From Streptococcus porci DSM 23759 (lineage in GTDB: Bacteria > Bacillota > Bacilli > Lactobacillales > Streptococcaceae): a stretch of 64,000 nt of DNA. Position numbers and translations under genes: made by a program. Below the pieces are notes generated by a model. That model did no database searches, was not told where the DNA came from, and was given only the letters and a program-made list of their open reading frames with translations. The DNA lies in the NCBI RefSeq assembly GCF_000423765.1, contig NZ_AUIP01000009.1, positions 1 to 64,000 of the forward strand, written 5' to 3'. Shown here piece by piece: positions 27,481-36,361 of this stretch. Numbering within the stretch: the stretch's first letter is position 1; each line of letters starts with the position of its first letter.

Positions 27481-28191
27481 CAATGGTTTTTTATTAGGAA
27501 GACCTGCTCGGCGCGGGAATTTATTTGGAGTTTCTTTTTTCTTTTCGACGATGGTCATGTTGCGTCCGTCTCCATTTGGTAAGTCGTAATTATAAGTTTC
27601 TAGGACTTTTGAGAAAAGCTGTGCTAGCGCATTTTTAGCGTCAGCCAATTCATCTTCAGCAGCAACAGCTTTGAGAGCAACTAGCCTTCCACCAACTTTT
27701 AAAAAGGGAATGGTCAGCTCAGATAAAACCTGCATACGAGCTACCGCACGTGCTGTTACGACATCAAAGCTAGCGCGGAAATCCTTGTTCTGACCAAAAT
27801 CTTCGGCTCTGCCATGGTAAAAGTGAACACCAGTCAACCCCAACTCCTCAGCCAACAAAGTCAGGAAATTGATGCGCTTATTGAGGGAATCAATGATTGT
27901 AACATCAATCTCAGGACAGAGGATTTTCATTGGAAGACTAGGAAAACCAGCCCCGGCCCCGATGTCCAGCAGGCGAATCTTTTCGTTGCTAATTTTTCCC
28001 TGTAAAACAGGTGCCACAGAATCATAGAAGTGCTTGAGATAGACTTCAGATTTTTCTGTGATTGCTGTCAGGTTTATTTTTTCATTCCATTCCACTAGAA
28101 GTTCGAAATAGCGTTCAAATTGTTCCTTTTGTGAATCGCTGAGTTCAAAACCTTGCTCAGCTAATCGTTGGTAAAATTCTTCTTTAGTCAT
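27478..28191 (-). CDS. rsmG: 16S rRNA (guanine527-N7)-methyltransferase
   Basis: Methylates G527 in the 530 loop of 16S rRNA using S-adenosylmethionine. It has 237 aa. [17 protein letters not shown] is the SAM-binding motif I, and [12 protein letters not shown] is the conserved motif IV region. Loss of this gene gives low-level streptomycin resistance in other bacteria. The C-terminus is basic ([12 protein letters not shown]). It is divergent from lemA-htpX. Confidence 0.96.
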   Translation of the reverse strand: MTKEEFYQRLAEQGFELSDSQKEQFERYFELLVEWNEKINLTAITEKSEVYLKHFYDSVAPVLQGKISNEKIRLLDIGAGAGFPSLPMKILCPEIDVTIIDSLNKRINFLTLLAEELGLTGVHFYHGRAEDFGQNKDFRASFDVVTARAVARMQVLSELTIPFLKVGGRLVALKAVAAEDELADAKNALAQLFSKVLETYNYDLPNGDGRNMTIVEKKKETPNKFPRRAGLPNKKPL

Positions 28192-28222
28192 GACCTTATT
28201 TTACCACAAAAACAGAAAAACT

Positions 28223-28231
28223 TGATATAAT
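28223..28231 (+). promoter_or_regulatory. lemA-htpX promoter
   Basis: TGA TATAAT is an extended -10 (28226-28231), 31 bp before the ATG. No clear -35 is present. Confidence 0.5.
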
Positions 28232-28262
28232 AGAGCGAAATAAAATATATGGAGGAATACTT

Positions 28263-28814
28263 ATGTTATGGATTATTCTCGCCGTTATCGCAGTGCTTGT
28301 CCTTTTGGTAGTTGCAGCCTATAACAGTCTTGTTAAAAGTCGTATGCAAACTCAGGAGGCTTGGAGTCAGATTGATGTTCAGCTCAAGCGTCGTAATGAC
28401 TTGATTCCAAATTTGATTGAGACAGTCAAAGGTTATGCCAAGTACGAAGGTGAGACTTTGGAAAAAATTGCAGAGCTACGCGCTCAGGTGGCAAAAGCCC
28501 AGACGCCTCAAGAGGCTATGCAGGCTTCAGACGCACTTGGTCGTCAGGTGACCAGCCTTTTTGCTGTCGCTGAAAATTATCCAGACTTAAAAGCTAATGC
28601 TAGCTTTGTTAAATTGCAGGATGAATTGACCAATACAGAAAATAAAATCTCTTACTCGCGCCAACTTTACAATAGCACAACTGCTAATTACAATACCAAG
28701 TTGCAGACAGTACCAACAAATATTATCGCAGGACTTTTTGGCTTTAAAGAGAGCGAATTCTTGCAAGTTCCCGAAGAAGAGAAAGCTGTTCCAAAAGTGG
28801 AATTTGACTTTTAA
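28263..28814 (+). CDS. lemA: LemA family protein
   Basis: A 183-aa membrane-anchored helical protein. One N-terminal transmembrane helix (about residues 2-22) is followed by an extracellular four-helix region with [39 protein letters not shown], quoted here only as the known family block at residues 23-60. The function is not settled. Its constant neighbour is the HtpX protease, 11 bp downstream here, which suggests a joint role in membrane protein quality control. GGAGG lies 7 nt before ATG. Confidence 0.92.
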   Translation: MLWIILAVIAVLVLLVVAAYNSLVKSRMQTQEAWSQIDVQLKRRNDLIPNLIETVKGYAKYEGETLEKIAELRAQVAKAQTPQEAMQASDALGRQVTSLFAVAENYPDLKANASFVKLQDELTNTENKISYSRQLYNSTTANYNTKLQTVPTNIIAGLFGFKESEFLQVPEEEKAVPKVEFDF

Positions 28815-28825
28815 CGAGGTGACCT

Positions 28826-29722
28826 ATGCTCTATGACCAAATTGCCAGCAACAAAAGGCGGACGGTCGTATTGATTATCGCCTTCTTTATCCTATTGACA
28901 GCTATCGGAGCAGCAGCTGGCTACCTTCTCTTAGGTAACTTAGAACTTGGAGCCTTTTTGGCTCTGATTGTGGGAGTAATCTATGCCTTCAGCATGATTT
29001 TTCAATCAACCAATCTTGTCATGTCAATGAATAATGCACGTGAGATTACAGAAGCAGAAGCGCCTGATTATTACCATATTGTTGAAGATATGGCTATGGT
29101 GGCACAGATTCCCATGCCACGAGTGTTTATCATTGAGGATTCTGCTTTAAACGCCTTTGCCACTGGTTCTAGCCCTGAAAATGCTGCGGTCGCAGCGACC
29201 ACAGGGTTACTTTCAGTGATGACTCGTGAGGAATTGGAAGGAGTTATGGGGCATGAGATTAGTCATATTAAAAATTACGACATTAGGATTGCCACTATTG
29301 CAGTGGCACTGACCTCGGCCATCACCCTGATCTCATCCATAGGCGGTCGCTTTATGTATTTTGGTGGCGGTAGGCGGTCTAGTCGGGATTCTGATGACAA
29401 TGGCGGAGCAGGAGTTTTAATGCTTGTCTTCTCTATTTTGGCATTAATACTTGCACCATTGGCAGCAAGTATCGTACAGCTCGCCATCTCCAGACAGCGT
29501 GAGTTTTTAGCTGATGCTAGCTCTGTTGAGTTGACCAGAAATCCTATGGGGATGATTAAAGCACTGGAAAAGTTAGAAAGTTCTCGTCCGATGGCGCATC
29601 AGGTAGATGATGCTAGCGCAGCTTTGTACATCACTGAACCTAGGAAAAAGAAAGATTTTAGCTACCTTTTTCGAACCCATCCCCCGATTTCAGAACGAAT
29701 AGAGCGTTTGAAACAGATGTAA
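28826..29722 (+). CDS. htpX: membrane zinc protease HtpX
   Basis: M48 metalloprotease that degrades misfolded membrane proteins. It has 298 aa. Two N-terminal helices precede the HEISH zinc motif in [12 protein letters not shown] near residues 140-145. Two more helices follow, and the third ligand Glu lies in [14 protein letters not shown]. It is an operon with lemA. The length and layout are normal for streptococcal HtpX. Confidence 0.95.
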   Translation: MLYDQIASNKRRTVVLIIAFFILLTAIGAAAGYLLLGNLELGAFLALIVGVIYAFSMIFQSTNLVMSMNNAREITEAEAPDYYHIVEDMAMVAQIPMPRVFIIEDSALNAFATGSSPENAAVAATTGLLSVMTREELEGVMGHEISHIKNYDIRIATIAVALTSAITLISSIGGRFMYFGGGRRSSRDSDDNGGAGVLMLVFSILALILAPLAASIVQLAISRQREFLADASSVELTRNPMGMIKALEKLESSRPMAHQVDDASAALYITEPRKKKDFSYLFRTHPPISERIERLKQM

Positions 29723-29748
29723 AATCGTCCCAAGAGGACGATTTTTTT
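29721..29748 (+). terminator. htpX terminator
   Basis: AAAATCGTCC, loop CAAGA, GGACGATTTT, then a T-run. It is immediately followed by the next promoter. Confidence 0.8.
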
Positions 29749-29756
29749 GATATAAT
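29748..29756 (+). promoter_or_regulatory. yceD promoter (extended -10)
   Basis: TGA TATAAT with the -10 at 29751-29756. It shares its first bases with the T-run of the htpX terminator. Confidence 0.45.
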
Positions 29757-29781
29757 TTAGGAAAGAAATGAAGGAGTTACC

Positions 29782-30315
29782 ATGTTTAATCTAATCGAAA
29801 TAAAAAAGCAAAGCGAAGGCCTAACTTTTGAGCAAACTTTGGATATCAAAGAGGCTCTGCAGGAACGTGACCCCAGCATTCTGGACATTGCCGATGTCAA
29901 GGTGACTGGACACATCTCACACGATGCGGGGCTTTACTTGCTTAACTATCAGCTGACCTACACCATTACTCTGCCATCCAGCCGTTCAATGGAGCCAGTT
30001 GCCTTGGCAAAGTCTCTCTCTATTTCAGAAGCTTTTATTGAAAAAGTTGATGTTAAAAGCAAAGCTGAGCTGGTTGAGGAGGATCTGGTTCTTATTATCG
30101 AAGGAGAAGAGATCTCTCTTGAAGAAAGTGTCATTGATAATATCTTGCTCAATATTCCCTTACGTGTCTTGACAGCAGAAGAAGAACAAGAAAACCAAAT
30201 GCCAAGCGGAAATTCATGGTCAGTCTTGACTGAGGAGCAATATCAGGCTCAACAAAGAGAAAAAGCCATGGCAAATAACCCCTTCGCAGGATTGAATGAC
30301 CTCTTTGATGATTAA
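29782..30315 (+). CDS. yceD: YceD family (DUF177) protein
   Basis: A 177-aa acidic cytoplasmic protein of the DUF177 family. In many bacteria the gene precedes rpmF and its product is linked to 23S rRNA or ribosome biogenesis; here it stands alone. It has the family DVKVTGHISHDAGLYLLNYQLTYTI region (residues about 39-63) and a conserved acidic LTAEEEQE block near the end. AAGGAG precedes ATG. It ends in a terminator hairpin that is then partly repeated (30314-30440). Confidence 0.8.
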   Translation: MFNLIEIKKQSEGLTFEQTLDIKEALQERDPSILDIADVKVTGHISHDAGLYLLNYQLTYTITLPSSRSMEPVALAKSLSISEAFIEKVDVKSKAELVEEDLVLIIEGEEISLEESVIDNILLNIPLRVLTAEEEQENQMPSGNSWSVLTEEQYQAQQREKAMANNPFAGLNDLFDD

Positions 30316-30336
30316 AACTGTCCAGTGGACAGTTTT
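30314..30336 (+). terminator. yceD terminator
   Basis: AAAACTGTCC, loop AGT, GGACAGTTTT: a perfect 10-bp stem with a four-T tail. Confidence 0.75.
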
Positions 30337-30440
30337 AACCCGAGCTAAGAAATTCAAGAGCGAGGCAAGTCCAGTGGACAGTTTTAACCCGAGCTAAGAA
30401 ATTCAAGAGCGAGGCGAGTCCAGTGGACAGTTTTAACCCA
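30320..30440. repeat. 49-bp tandem repeat, about 2.4 copies
   Basis: GTCCAGTGGACAGTTTTAAC recurs at 30320, 30369 and 30418, an exact 49-bp period, with the units almost identical. Each unit contains the palindrome GTCC-AGT-GGAC that forms the yceD terminator stem, then CCGAGCTAAGAAATTCAAG and AGCGAGGC. The third unit decays after AACCCAAGCTAG. It is probably a slipped or duplicated terminator cassette that strengthens the boundary before rplK. Confidence 0.85.
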
Positions 30441-30605
30441 AGCTAGTAAGAGGCATATTCGGTTTGTTTTTATCCTGGCAAAGGGGAGATTTTGATTGAA
30501 AATTGGGAAGCGATGTTAAGAATTTTTATGGCTTAGAAGCCATGCTTTTGACAGCAGGACTAAGGAAAAAAGTACAGAAAATCATAAGATTTACCAACAA
30601 ATTTC
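30441..30605. other. intergenic DNA, nothing recognised
   Basis: No ORF with a ribosome binding site, no repeat and no strong hairpin between the tandem repeat and the rplK promoter. Confidence 0.4.
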
Positions 30606-30633
30606 TTGCATTTTACCAAAAAGTCTGTATAAT
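30606..30633 (+). promoter_or_regulatory. rplK-rplA promoter
   Basis: TTGCAT (30606-30611), 16 bp, TATAAT (30628-30633): a strong promoter with the same -35 as tuf. Confidence 0.7.
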
Positions 30634-30641
30634 AGTTAAGG

Positions 30642-30703
30642 TATGCCAATGGCATATTTGTGGGAGGTAAAAATCTGTAATTACCGCCAAAACCACAATA
30701 GGA
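30642..30703 (+). promoter_or_regulatory. candidate ribosomal protein L1 leader
   Basis: The leader has a hairpin TATGCC-AAT-GGCATA (30642-30656), then a second stem TTGTGG (30658-30663) with CCACAA enclosing GGTAA/TTACC, just before AGGAGG. The L11-L1 operon is autoregulated by L1 binding a 23S-like fold in its leader in many bacteria; the position here fits. The exact L1 contact motif is not proven. Confidence 0.45.
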
Positions 30704-30715
30704 GGATTTTATATC

Positions 30716-31141
30716 ATGGCTAAAAAAGTCGAAAAACTCGTAAAACTTCAAATTCCTGCAGGTAAAGCTACTCCAGCTCCACCAGTCGGACCAGCACTTG
30801 GTCAAGCAGGTATCAACATCATGGGATTCACTAAAGAGTTTAATGCTCGTACAGCTGATCAAGCTGGCATGATCATCCCAGTTGTTATCTCTGTGTATGA
30901 AGATAAATCATTCACTTTCGTAACTAAAACACCACCAGCTGCTGTTCTTTTGAAAAAAGCTGCAGGTGTTGAAAAAGGTTCAGGCACACCAAACAAAACT
31001 AAAGTTGCAACAGTTACTCGTGCACAAGTACAAGAAATTGCTGAAACTAAAATGCCTGACTTGAACGCTGCATCTCTTGAAGCTGCAATGCGTATGATCG
31101 AAGGTACTGCTCGTTCTATGGGATTCACTGTTACTGACTAA
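30716..31141 (+). CDS. rplK: 50S ribosomal protein L11
   Basis: Binds 23S rRNA at the GTPase-associated centre and contacts elongation factors. It has 141 aa. The proline-rich [20 protein letters not shown] region is the N-terminal domain signature, and the C-terminal RNA-binding domain ends [16 protein letters not shown] strong AGGAGG precedes ATG. Codon use is highly biased. It is an operon with rplA. Confidence 0.99.
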   Translation: MAKKVEKLVKLQIPAGKATPAPPVGPALGQAGINIMGFTKEFNARTADQAGMIIPVVISVYEDKSFTFVTKTPPAAVLLKKAAGVEKGSGTPNKTKVATVTRAQVQEIAETKMPDLNAASLEAAMRMIEGTARSMGFTVTD

Positions 31142-31181
31142 GTAGCACCCAAGATTATCTGATTACAAGGAGACATATAAC

Positions 31182-31871
31182 ATGGCTAAAAAAAGCAAAA
31201 ACTTGCGTGCTGCTCTTGAAAAAATCGACAGCACAAAATTGTACAGCGTAGAAGAAGCTGTTGCTCTTGCAAAAGAAACTAACTTCGCTAAATTTGATGC
31301 GTCAGTTGAAGTTGCTTACAACTTGAACATCGACGTACGTAAAGCAGACCAACAAATCCGTGGTGCAATGGTATTGCCAAACGGTACTGGTAAAACTTCA
31401 CGCGTTCTTGTTTTCGCACGTGGTGCCAAAGCAGAAGAAGCAAAAGCTGCTGGTGCAGACTTTGTTGGTGAAGATGACCTCGTTGCTAAAATCAACGGTG
31501 GTTGGTTGGACTTCGACGTTGTTATCGCAACTCCAGATATGATGGCTGTTGTTGGACGTCTTGGTCGTGTACTTGGTCCACGTAACTTGATGCCAAACCC
31601 TAAAACTGGTACAGTAACAATGGATGTTGCTAAAGCAGTTGAAGAGTCTAAAGGTGGTAAAATCACTTACCGTGCTGACAAAGCAGGTATCGTACAAGCT
31701 CTTATCGGTAAAGTATCATTTGACGCTGACAAACTCGTTGAAAACTTCAAAGCTTTCCACGATGTAATGGCTAAAGCTAAACCAGCTACAGCTAAAGGTA
31801 CTTACATGACTTCAGTATCTATTACAACAACACAAGGTGTTGGTATCAAAGTTGATCCTAACTCACTTTAA
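31182..31871 (+). CDS. rplA: 50S ribosomal protein L1
   Basis: Forms the L1 stalk of the ribosome and represses its own operon. It has 229 aa, the standard size. [18 protein letters not shown] and [19 protein letters not shown] are the conserved rRNA-binding stretches. AAGGAGA precedes ATG. Codon use is biased as in rplK, and a terminator follows. Confidence 0.99.
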   Translation: MAKKSKNLRAALEKIDSTKLYSVEEAVALAKETNFAKFDASVEVAYNLNIDVRKADQQIRGAMVLPNGTGKTSRVLVFARGAKAEEAKAAGADFVGEDDLVAKINGGWLDFDVVIATPDMMAVVGRLGRVLGPRNLMPNPKTGTVTMDVAKAVEESKGGKITYRADKAGIVQALIGKVSFDADKLVENFKAFHDVMAKAKPATAKGTYMTSVSITTTQGVGIKVDPNSL

Positions 31872-31878
31872 TCAATAG

Positions 31879-31907
31879 AAAGATTGTCTTAGGGCAATCT
31901 TTTTTTG
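31879..31907 (+). terminator. rplA terminator
   Basis: AAAGATTGTC, loop TTAG, GGCAATCTTT (one wobble), then a T-run. Confidence 0.8.
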
Positions 31908-31978
31908 CTTCTGAGCATCTTGACAAGAGAGTGAATTCGCTTTATACTATGGTCAATTTACATAAAAGGAGTCATCCA

Positions 31979-32266
31979 ATGAAAGTAGCTGAAAAGGAAG
32001 AGTTTTATCGTTATCTATCTGCTGCCTACAACCTTCCCCATGAGGCATTTTCAGAAGCTTTGCGAGAAAAAATGTTGGAGGTTGAAGGTCGGATGGATAA
32101 GGAGGAAAATCTCTATATACTGGCAGGACATTTAAGTCGTTTTATCAATGCAGAGCTAACTGCCTTGACCTACCGAGCACCTAAGGAATTGGTAGACTTG
32201 GTTCATTATCTTCATGAGCTGCAAGAGACCTACCGTCTTTTCGCCATAGGGTTAGATACCTTGTAG
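31979..32266 (+). CDS. small helical protein, possibly bacteriocin-immunity-like
   Basis: A 95-aa soluble, predicted all-helical protein starting MKVAEKEEFYRYLSAAYN. ATG at 31979 follows a strong AAAGGAG; an upstream in-frame ATG at 31931 would lack one. The size and helix pattern (LREKMLEVEGRMDKEENLYI, LSRFINAELTALTY) recall the four-helix enterocin-A-type immunity proteins common in streptococci, but the match is weak. No bacteriocin gene is nearby. It is monocistronic between rplA and pyrH. I am confident it is a gene, not of its role. Confidence 0.6.
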   Translation: MKVAEKEEFYRYLSAAYNLPHEAFSEALREKMLEVEGRMDKEENLYILAGHLSRFINAELTALTYRAPKELVDLVHYLHELQETYRLFAIGLDTL

Positions 32267-32445
32267 AAGGTATTTGGAACGGGACATTACTCCAGAATAA
32301 TGAGTACCAAACAAATTTTACGCATAGTTATAGAAATAGAAATCCCATTTGGTTTTGACGAGATTATGGCTACCATTTGTGTGGCAATGGAGCTCTCATC
32401 TTTGAAAAATCTCCTGATATTTCGCTAGGTAAAATGGCTAACTTA

Positions 32446-32454
32446 TGATAAAAT
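32446..32454 (+). promoter_or_regulatory. pyrH promoter (extended -10)
   Basis: TGA TAAAAT with the -10 at 32449-32454, about 42 bp before the TTG start. No clear -35. Confidence 0.4.
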
Positions 32455-32495
32455 ATTAAAGATGAAATTTAAGTAGGGTAAGGAGAGTAGTACTT

Positions 32496-33224
32496 TTGGA
32501 ACCAAAATACAAACGTGTCTTAATTAAACTGTCTGGTGAAGCTTTGGCGGGCGAAAAAGGTGTAGGCATTGACTTGCCGACTGTTCAAAAAATGGCGAAA
32601 GAAATTGCTGAGGTGCATGCCTCAGGAATTCAAATTGGTTTGGTTATCGGTGGTGGCAACCTTTGGCGCGGTGAGCCTGCTGCAGAAGCTGGTATGGACC
32701 GTGTACAAGCAGATTATACTGGCATGTTGGGAACAGTTATGAACGCACTTGTGATGGCAGATAGCCTTCAGCAGTATGGCGTTGACACTCGCGTTCAAAC
32801 AGCTATCGCAATGCAAAATGTGGCAGAACCTTACATTCGTGGGCGAGCGCTTCGACACCTTGAAAAGGGTCGCATTGTCATCTTTGGTGCTGGTATTGGT
32901 TCTCCGTATTTCTCTACAGATACAACAGCTGCGCTGCGTGCGGCTGAGATTGAAGCAGACGCTATTCTCATGGCTAAAAATGGCGTGGATGGGGTCTACA
33001 ATGATGATCCACGCAAGAATGCTGATGCTATCAAATTTGACGAATTGACTCATGTCGAAGTTATCAGACGAGGTCTTAAAATCATGGATGCGACAGCTTC
33101 AACACTTTCAATGGACAATGACATTGATTTGGTTGTCTTTAACATGAATGAAGTTGGCAATATCAAACGTGTGGTCTTCGGAGAAAACATCGGAACGACG
33201 GTTTCAAACAAATCAACAAACTAA
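32496..33224 (+). CDS. pyrH: uridylate kinase
   Basis: Phosphorylates UMP to UDP, essential for pyrimidine nucleotide supply. It has 242 aa and belongs to the amino acid kinase family: [14 protein letters not shown] at the start (phosphate loop), [12 protein letters not shown], and [13 protein letters not shown] near the end. The start codon is TTG at 32496, well spaced from AAGGAGAG; no ATG fits, and the conserved PKYKR begins right after it. The pyrH-frr order is conserved. Confidence 0.95.
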   Translation: MEPKYKRVLIKLSGEALAGEKGVGIDLPTVQKMAKEIAEVHASGIQIGLVIGGGNLWRGEPAAEAGMDRVQADYTGMLGTVMNALVMADSLQQYGVDTRVQTAIAMQNVAEPYIRGRALRHLEKGRIVIFGAGIGSPYFSTDTTAALRAAEIEADAILMAKNGVDGVYNDDPRKNADAIKFDELTHVEVIRRGLKIMDATASTLSMDNDIDLVVFNMNEVGNIKRVVFGENIGTTVSNKSTN

Positions 33225-33272
33225 GAAGCTCTGCTTTTTACAAAAAAAATAGAAAAGGGAAAATCTCAATTT

Positions 33273-33830
33273 ATGGCAAACGCAATTATTGAAAAAGCTC
33301 AAGAACGTTTTATGCACTCGCACGAATCATTAGCTCGTGAATTTGCATCAATCCGTGCTGGTCGTGCAAATGCAAGCCTTTTGGATCGCATTCAAGTGGA
33401 ATACTATGGAGCACCAACACCGCTTAATCAGTTGGCCTCAATTACTGTTCCAGAAGCGCGTGTTCTATTGGTATCACCATTTGACAAATCCTCAATCAAA
33501 GACATTGAACGTGCTATTAATGAATCAGACCTTGGCATCAACCCTGCCAATGACGGTTCAGTTATCCGTTTGGTGATTCCAGCTCTTACCGAAGAAACTC
33601 GTAAAGAGTTAGCAAAAGAAGTAAAAAAAGTTGGGGAAAATGCTAAAATTGCTATCCGTAACATCCGCCGCGATGCTATGGATGAGGCTAAAAAGCAGGA
33701 AAAAGCGAAAGAAATAACTGAAGATGAACTGAAATCTCTTGAAAAAGAGATTCAAAAGGCAACAGATGATGCTGTTAAGAAAATCGATAGCATGACTGCT
33801 GAAAAAGAAAAAGAATTGTTGACAGTATAA
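33273..33830 (+). CDS. frr: ribosome recycling factor
   Basis: With EF-G splits the post-termination ribosome. It has 185 aa, a tRNA-shaped protein with a three-helix bundle. [23 protein letters not shown] is the signature region (residues about 25-47), and [21 protein letters not shown] the second conserved block. AAAAGGGAAAA precedes ATG. It is in an operon with pyrH and followed by a stable terminator. Confidence 0.98.
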   Translation: MANAIIEKAQERFMHSHESLAREFASIRAGRANASLLDRIQVEYYGAPTPLNQLASITVPEARVLLVSPFDKSSIKDIERAINESDLGINPANDGSVIRLVIPALTEETRKELAKEVKKVGENAKIAIRNIRRDAMDEAKKQEKAKEITEDELKSLEKEIQKATDDAVKKIDSMTAEKEKELLTV

Positions 33831-34010
33831 TGTTTGAAACGATTCTGCCTGGTGATTAGAATAGCCAATTTAGCACTTTCTGAGAGTAATTTGGCGAAAG
33901 CATGACTCGATGACAATAAGCCACGAAATCGAAAGTTTGCTGGTGTTCCTGTCACCTGAGAGAAGCGCCAAAAATATGAAGTTACAATTCGAGCAAATAA
34001 TATGAAAACA

Positions 34011-34038
34011 AAAGGGGGTGGAGGTCCACTCCCTTTTT
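34011..34038 (+). terminator. frr terminator
   Basis: AAAGGG plus GTGGA pairs with TCCAC plus CCCTTT across a small loop, then TTTTT. It lies inside the open frame extending upstream of cvfB and so argues against a longer cvfB. Confidence 0.75.
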
Positions 34039-34055
34039 ATGAGAAAAGGGATAAC

Positions 34056-34913
34056 ATGAATAATTTACTTGCTACAGTTATCACCGCCATGGTGACTGAT
34101 GAAAATGACAAGGCTTATTTTGTCCAAAAAGATGGTGTGACCTTTACTTTGGATAAGTCTGAAGGTCAATATAAGATTGGTGATATGGTCAAGGGATTTG
34201 CCTACACTGATATGCGCCAAAAGGCGCGTTTGACGACTAAAGAAATGGCTGCCAGTCGGACGAGTTATGGCTGGGGTGAGGTGACAGAAGTTCGTCGTGA
34301 CCTGGGTGTTTTTGTAGATACTGGCCTACCAGATAAACATGTGGTTGTTTCCTTGGACGTCCTGCCTGAGATAAAAGAATTGTGGCCTAAAAAAGGTGAC
34401 AAACTCTATGTCAGACTTGATGTTGATAAGAAAGATCGTATTTGGGCGCTTCCTGCTGAACCAGAAGTCTTTCACAAAATGGCAGGGCCTGCATACGATA
34501 ATATGCAAAACCAAACTTGGCCAGCCATTGTTTATCGTTTGAAATTATCAGGAACCTTTGTTTACTTGCCAGAAAACAATATGCTTGGCTTTATCCACCC
34601 AAGCGAACGTTATGCGGAACCTCGCTTAGGTGAAGTCGTTAATGCACGTGTAATTGGTTTTCGAGAAATTGACCGCACCCTAAACCTTTCCCTTAAACCA
34701 CGTTCGTTTGAGATGTTGGAAAATGATGCTCAGATGATTCTGACCTACTTGGAATCAAATGGTGGATTTATGACATTAAATGATAAATCTTCACCCGATG
34801 ATATTAAGGCAACTTTCGGTATTTCCAAGGGACAATTTAAAAAAGCCCTTGGTGGGCTGATGAAAGCTAAGAAAATTAAACAAGATCAGTTTGGTACAGA
34901 ATTGATTGATTAG
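34056..34913 (+). CDS. cvfB: S1 RNA-binding protein CvfB
   Basis: RNA-binding regulator of virulence and stress genes in Gram-positive cocci. At 285 aa it matches the family: three S1-like domains (about residues 1-60, 65-135 and 145-210, the last with PAIVYRLKLSGTFVYLPENN) and a C-terminal winged helix (TFGISKGQFKKALGGLMKAK). The ATG at 34056 follows AAAAGGGAT. An in-frame ATG at 34002 lies before the frr terminator and is rejected. It overlaps the frame of the next, broken gene by a few bases. Confidence 0.85.
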   Translation: MNNLLATVITAMVTDENDKAYFVQKDGVTFTLDKSEGQYKIGDMVKGFAYTDMRQKARLTTKEMAASRTSYGWGEVTEVRRDLGVFVDTGLPDKHVVVSLDVLPEIKELWPKKGDKLYVRLDVDKKDRIWALPAEPEVFHKMAGPAYDNMQNQTWPAIVYRLKLSGTFVYLPENNMLGFIHPSERYAEPRLGEVVNARVIGFREIDRTLNLSLKPRSFEMLENDAQMILTYLESNGGFMTLNDKSSPDDIKATFGISKGQFKKALGGLMKAKKIKQDQFGTELID

Positions 34914-34936
34914 TTTTGAGAAAGAAGGAGTACTTT

Positions 34937-35371
34937 ATGACCATTTTTTTAAAGTGACTCTGGTCGGTACGGTCATGAGTCTCATCTTTAATCTAATATT
35001 TTCCCGTCTCTGGCTGGCTTATCCAGCTGCTGTGATCAACATGTTACCTAAAGAAATTCAAGCGCAAGCTCCTAAAGCTGAGCTCAAGCAATTATGCAAG
35101 CTCAGGTGGAGCTTGTTTTCTTTTCTTTTATTTGCTTATTCTAGCTATTGGCAAATGTTTTTGGTTAACTTAGGTGAGTTGATTGGACTGGACTGGTTCT
35201 TTCGGAAGAAATACTTTCAGAAGCTCATGATTTTGGGAACGGAAAGATTGTCCAACCTGGAAAACTAAAGACTGGATGATGAGTCTAGGCTTGCCGGAAC
35301 ATTTGCTATTTTGGCCACTGCTCGTTTGTCTTGCGATGGGACTTGTCTATCAATGTGTGAATGTTTTATAA
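34937..35371 (+). pseudogene. broken polytopic membrane protein gene
   Basis: ATG at 34937 has a fine AAGGAG, but its frame stops after six codons. One extra T in the T7 run at 34944-34950 would join it to KVTLVGTVMSLIFNLIFS and about 100 further residues with two or three hydrophobic helices. A second frameshift near 35255-35265 is needed to reach the hydrophobic end DWMMSLGLPEHLLFWP, then LLVCLAMGLVYQ. The LIGLDWFFRKK and GTE features recall an uncharacterised Firmicutes membrane family. The gene is decayed; the T7 site alone could also be a sequencing error or phase switch. Confidence 0.6.
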
Positions 35372-35412
35372 GTAGGTGAAAGTTGTTTGATATAGAATAA
35401 TCTCATATTTTA

Positions 35413-35463
35413 AACCGCACCCTAAAAGTTAGATTTTCTCTGTATAACTTTTGGGATGCGGTT
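35413..35463. repeat. long hairpin without T-run
   Basis: AACCGCA, CCC and TAAAAGTTA pair with TAACTTTT, GGGA and TGCGGTT around a 13-nt loop, giving about 18 paired positions with small bulges. No T-run follows on either strand, so it is not a standard terminator. It lies between convergent genes and may be a dispersed repeat. Confidence 0.5.
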
Positions 35464-35481
35464 CAAAGTTGAATCAGTTTT

Positions 35482-36246
35482 TTAATATTTTGACAAAATG
35501 CTATGCTTTAAGGTGCTTGTAAGAATACCTTCTTTTTCTAAGGTCATATAAATATGAGTGAGAAATGCCTTGAAATTGAGGGAGCAGAAATATTCCTCGG
35601 GACTGTTATCAAGAATGTCCAATTCAGAGATCCATTTAGCGAGATCGCCTTGTTTTAACTTTTCTGATAGGATAAGTTGTGTGAAAATGATGGCTAGACG
35701 ATTAGCCTCGCCAGCTGAAAAGACGGATTTTTGCTTGCCCAGAACCTGAGTAACAATTTGCCAGACTTCTTCTAGTCGTTCTTCTGAAAAGTCTTGGTGT
35801 TGGCTGACAGCCATGACCAACTCTGCTCCGTGAGCAATCGCATGAATCCAACCTAGCTCATTATCATAGCCACGTGTATCAGTCTCGTTGATAAGAAAGG
35901 TTAGGGCCTGGTTGAAAAGTGACGCTCTGCTATTTTCCAAAAGAGAAAAATAAGGACTATCTGGACAGTTGTCGAAAAAAATTAGGAGACTAGCGAGGAG
36001 TGCAGAAAAAGAACGGGTCAGGGTATCAGGACTAGTGAGAAGATTGCGCTCTTGAAGGTACTGCTCTAGTCGGAGAAATTGGTCACGACTAAGCAGGTGT
36101 TTATCAAAAGCGTGGTAAAAAGTAGTGTAAATCAAGCCATCACGAATGTCTGGACTTGGATGGCCGATATTTACGAGACACCAGTTGAGTTGCTCCTCTG
36201 TATAGGAGGAATTTTGAGTGAGTTTTTCTTGGAGTTGGTCTTTCAT
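35482..36246 (-). CDS. DUF2785-like protein
   Basis: A 254-aa soluble, helix-rich protein. The pattern GHPSPDIRDGLIYTTFYHA, then the phrase GYDNELGWIHAIAHGAELVM, fits the DUF2785 family of Firmicutes, which has no known function. There is no signal peptide or membrane segment. It is a lone gene on the minus strand, divergent from the D-Ala-D-Ala carboxypeptidase gene at 36362. GGAG-like purines are weak at the start. Confidence 0.65.
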   Translation of the reverse strand: MKDQLQEKLTQNSSYTEEQLNWCLVNIGHPSPDIRDGLIYTTFYHAFDKHLLSRDQFLRLEQYLQERNLLTSPDTLTRSFSALLASLLIFFDNCPDSPYFSLLENSRASLFNQALTFLINETDTRGYDNELGWIHAIAHGAELVMAVSQHQDFSEERLEEVWQIVTQVLGKQKSVFSAGEANRLAIIFTQLILSEKLKQGDLAKWISELDILDNSPEEYFCSLNFKAFLTHIYMTLEKEGILTSTLKHSILSKY

Positions 36247-36305
36247 GAGACTATTATATCATAAGATTAGAGCTTAGCCAAGAATGGTTTGATTTTGAAA
36301 GAGTA

Positions 36306-36333
36306 TTGAAATAGTTCTAATTTATGGTAAAAT
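36306..36333 (+). promoter_or_regulatory. promoter of the D-Ala-D-Ala carboxypeptidase gene
   Basis: TTGAAA (36306-36311), 16 bp, TAAAAT (36328-36333). The -10 covers the ATG at 36332, so translation must start later, at GTG 36362. Confidence 0.65.
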
Positions 36334-36361
36334 GAAACTATCTTTAATAACGAGGTGTTTT

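Noticed and set aside
30320..30440. CRISPR-like array
   Set aside because: The units are directly adjacent without unique spacers, and the palindrome is a terminator.
33831..34010. Possible small gene between frr and cvfB
   Set aside because: No frame has a ribosome site or a protein-like sequence; only the frr terminator is supported.
34002..34055. 18-codon N-terminal extension of cvfB
   Set aside because: It runs through the frr terminator and lacks a ribosome site; the ATG at 34056 has one.
36332..36361. ATG start for the carboxypeptidase at 36332
   Set aside because: The codon is part of the promoter -10 box; GTG at 36362 starts a normal signal peptide.
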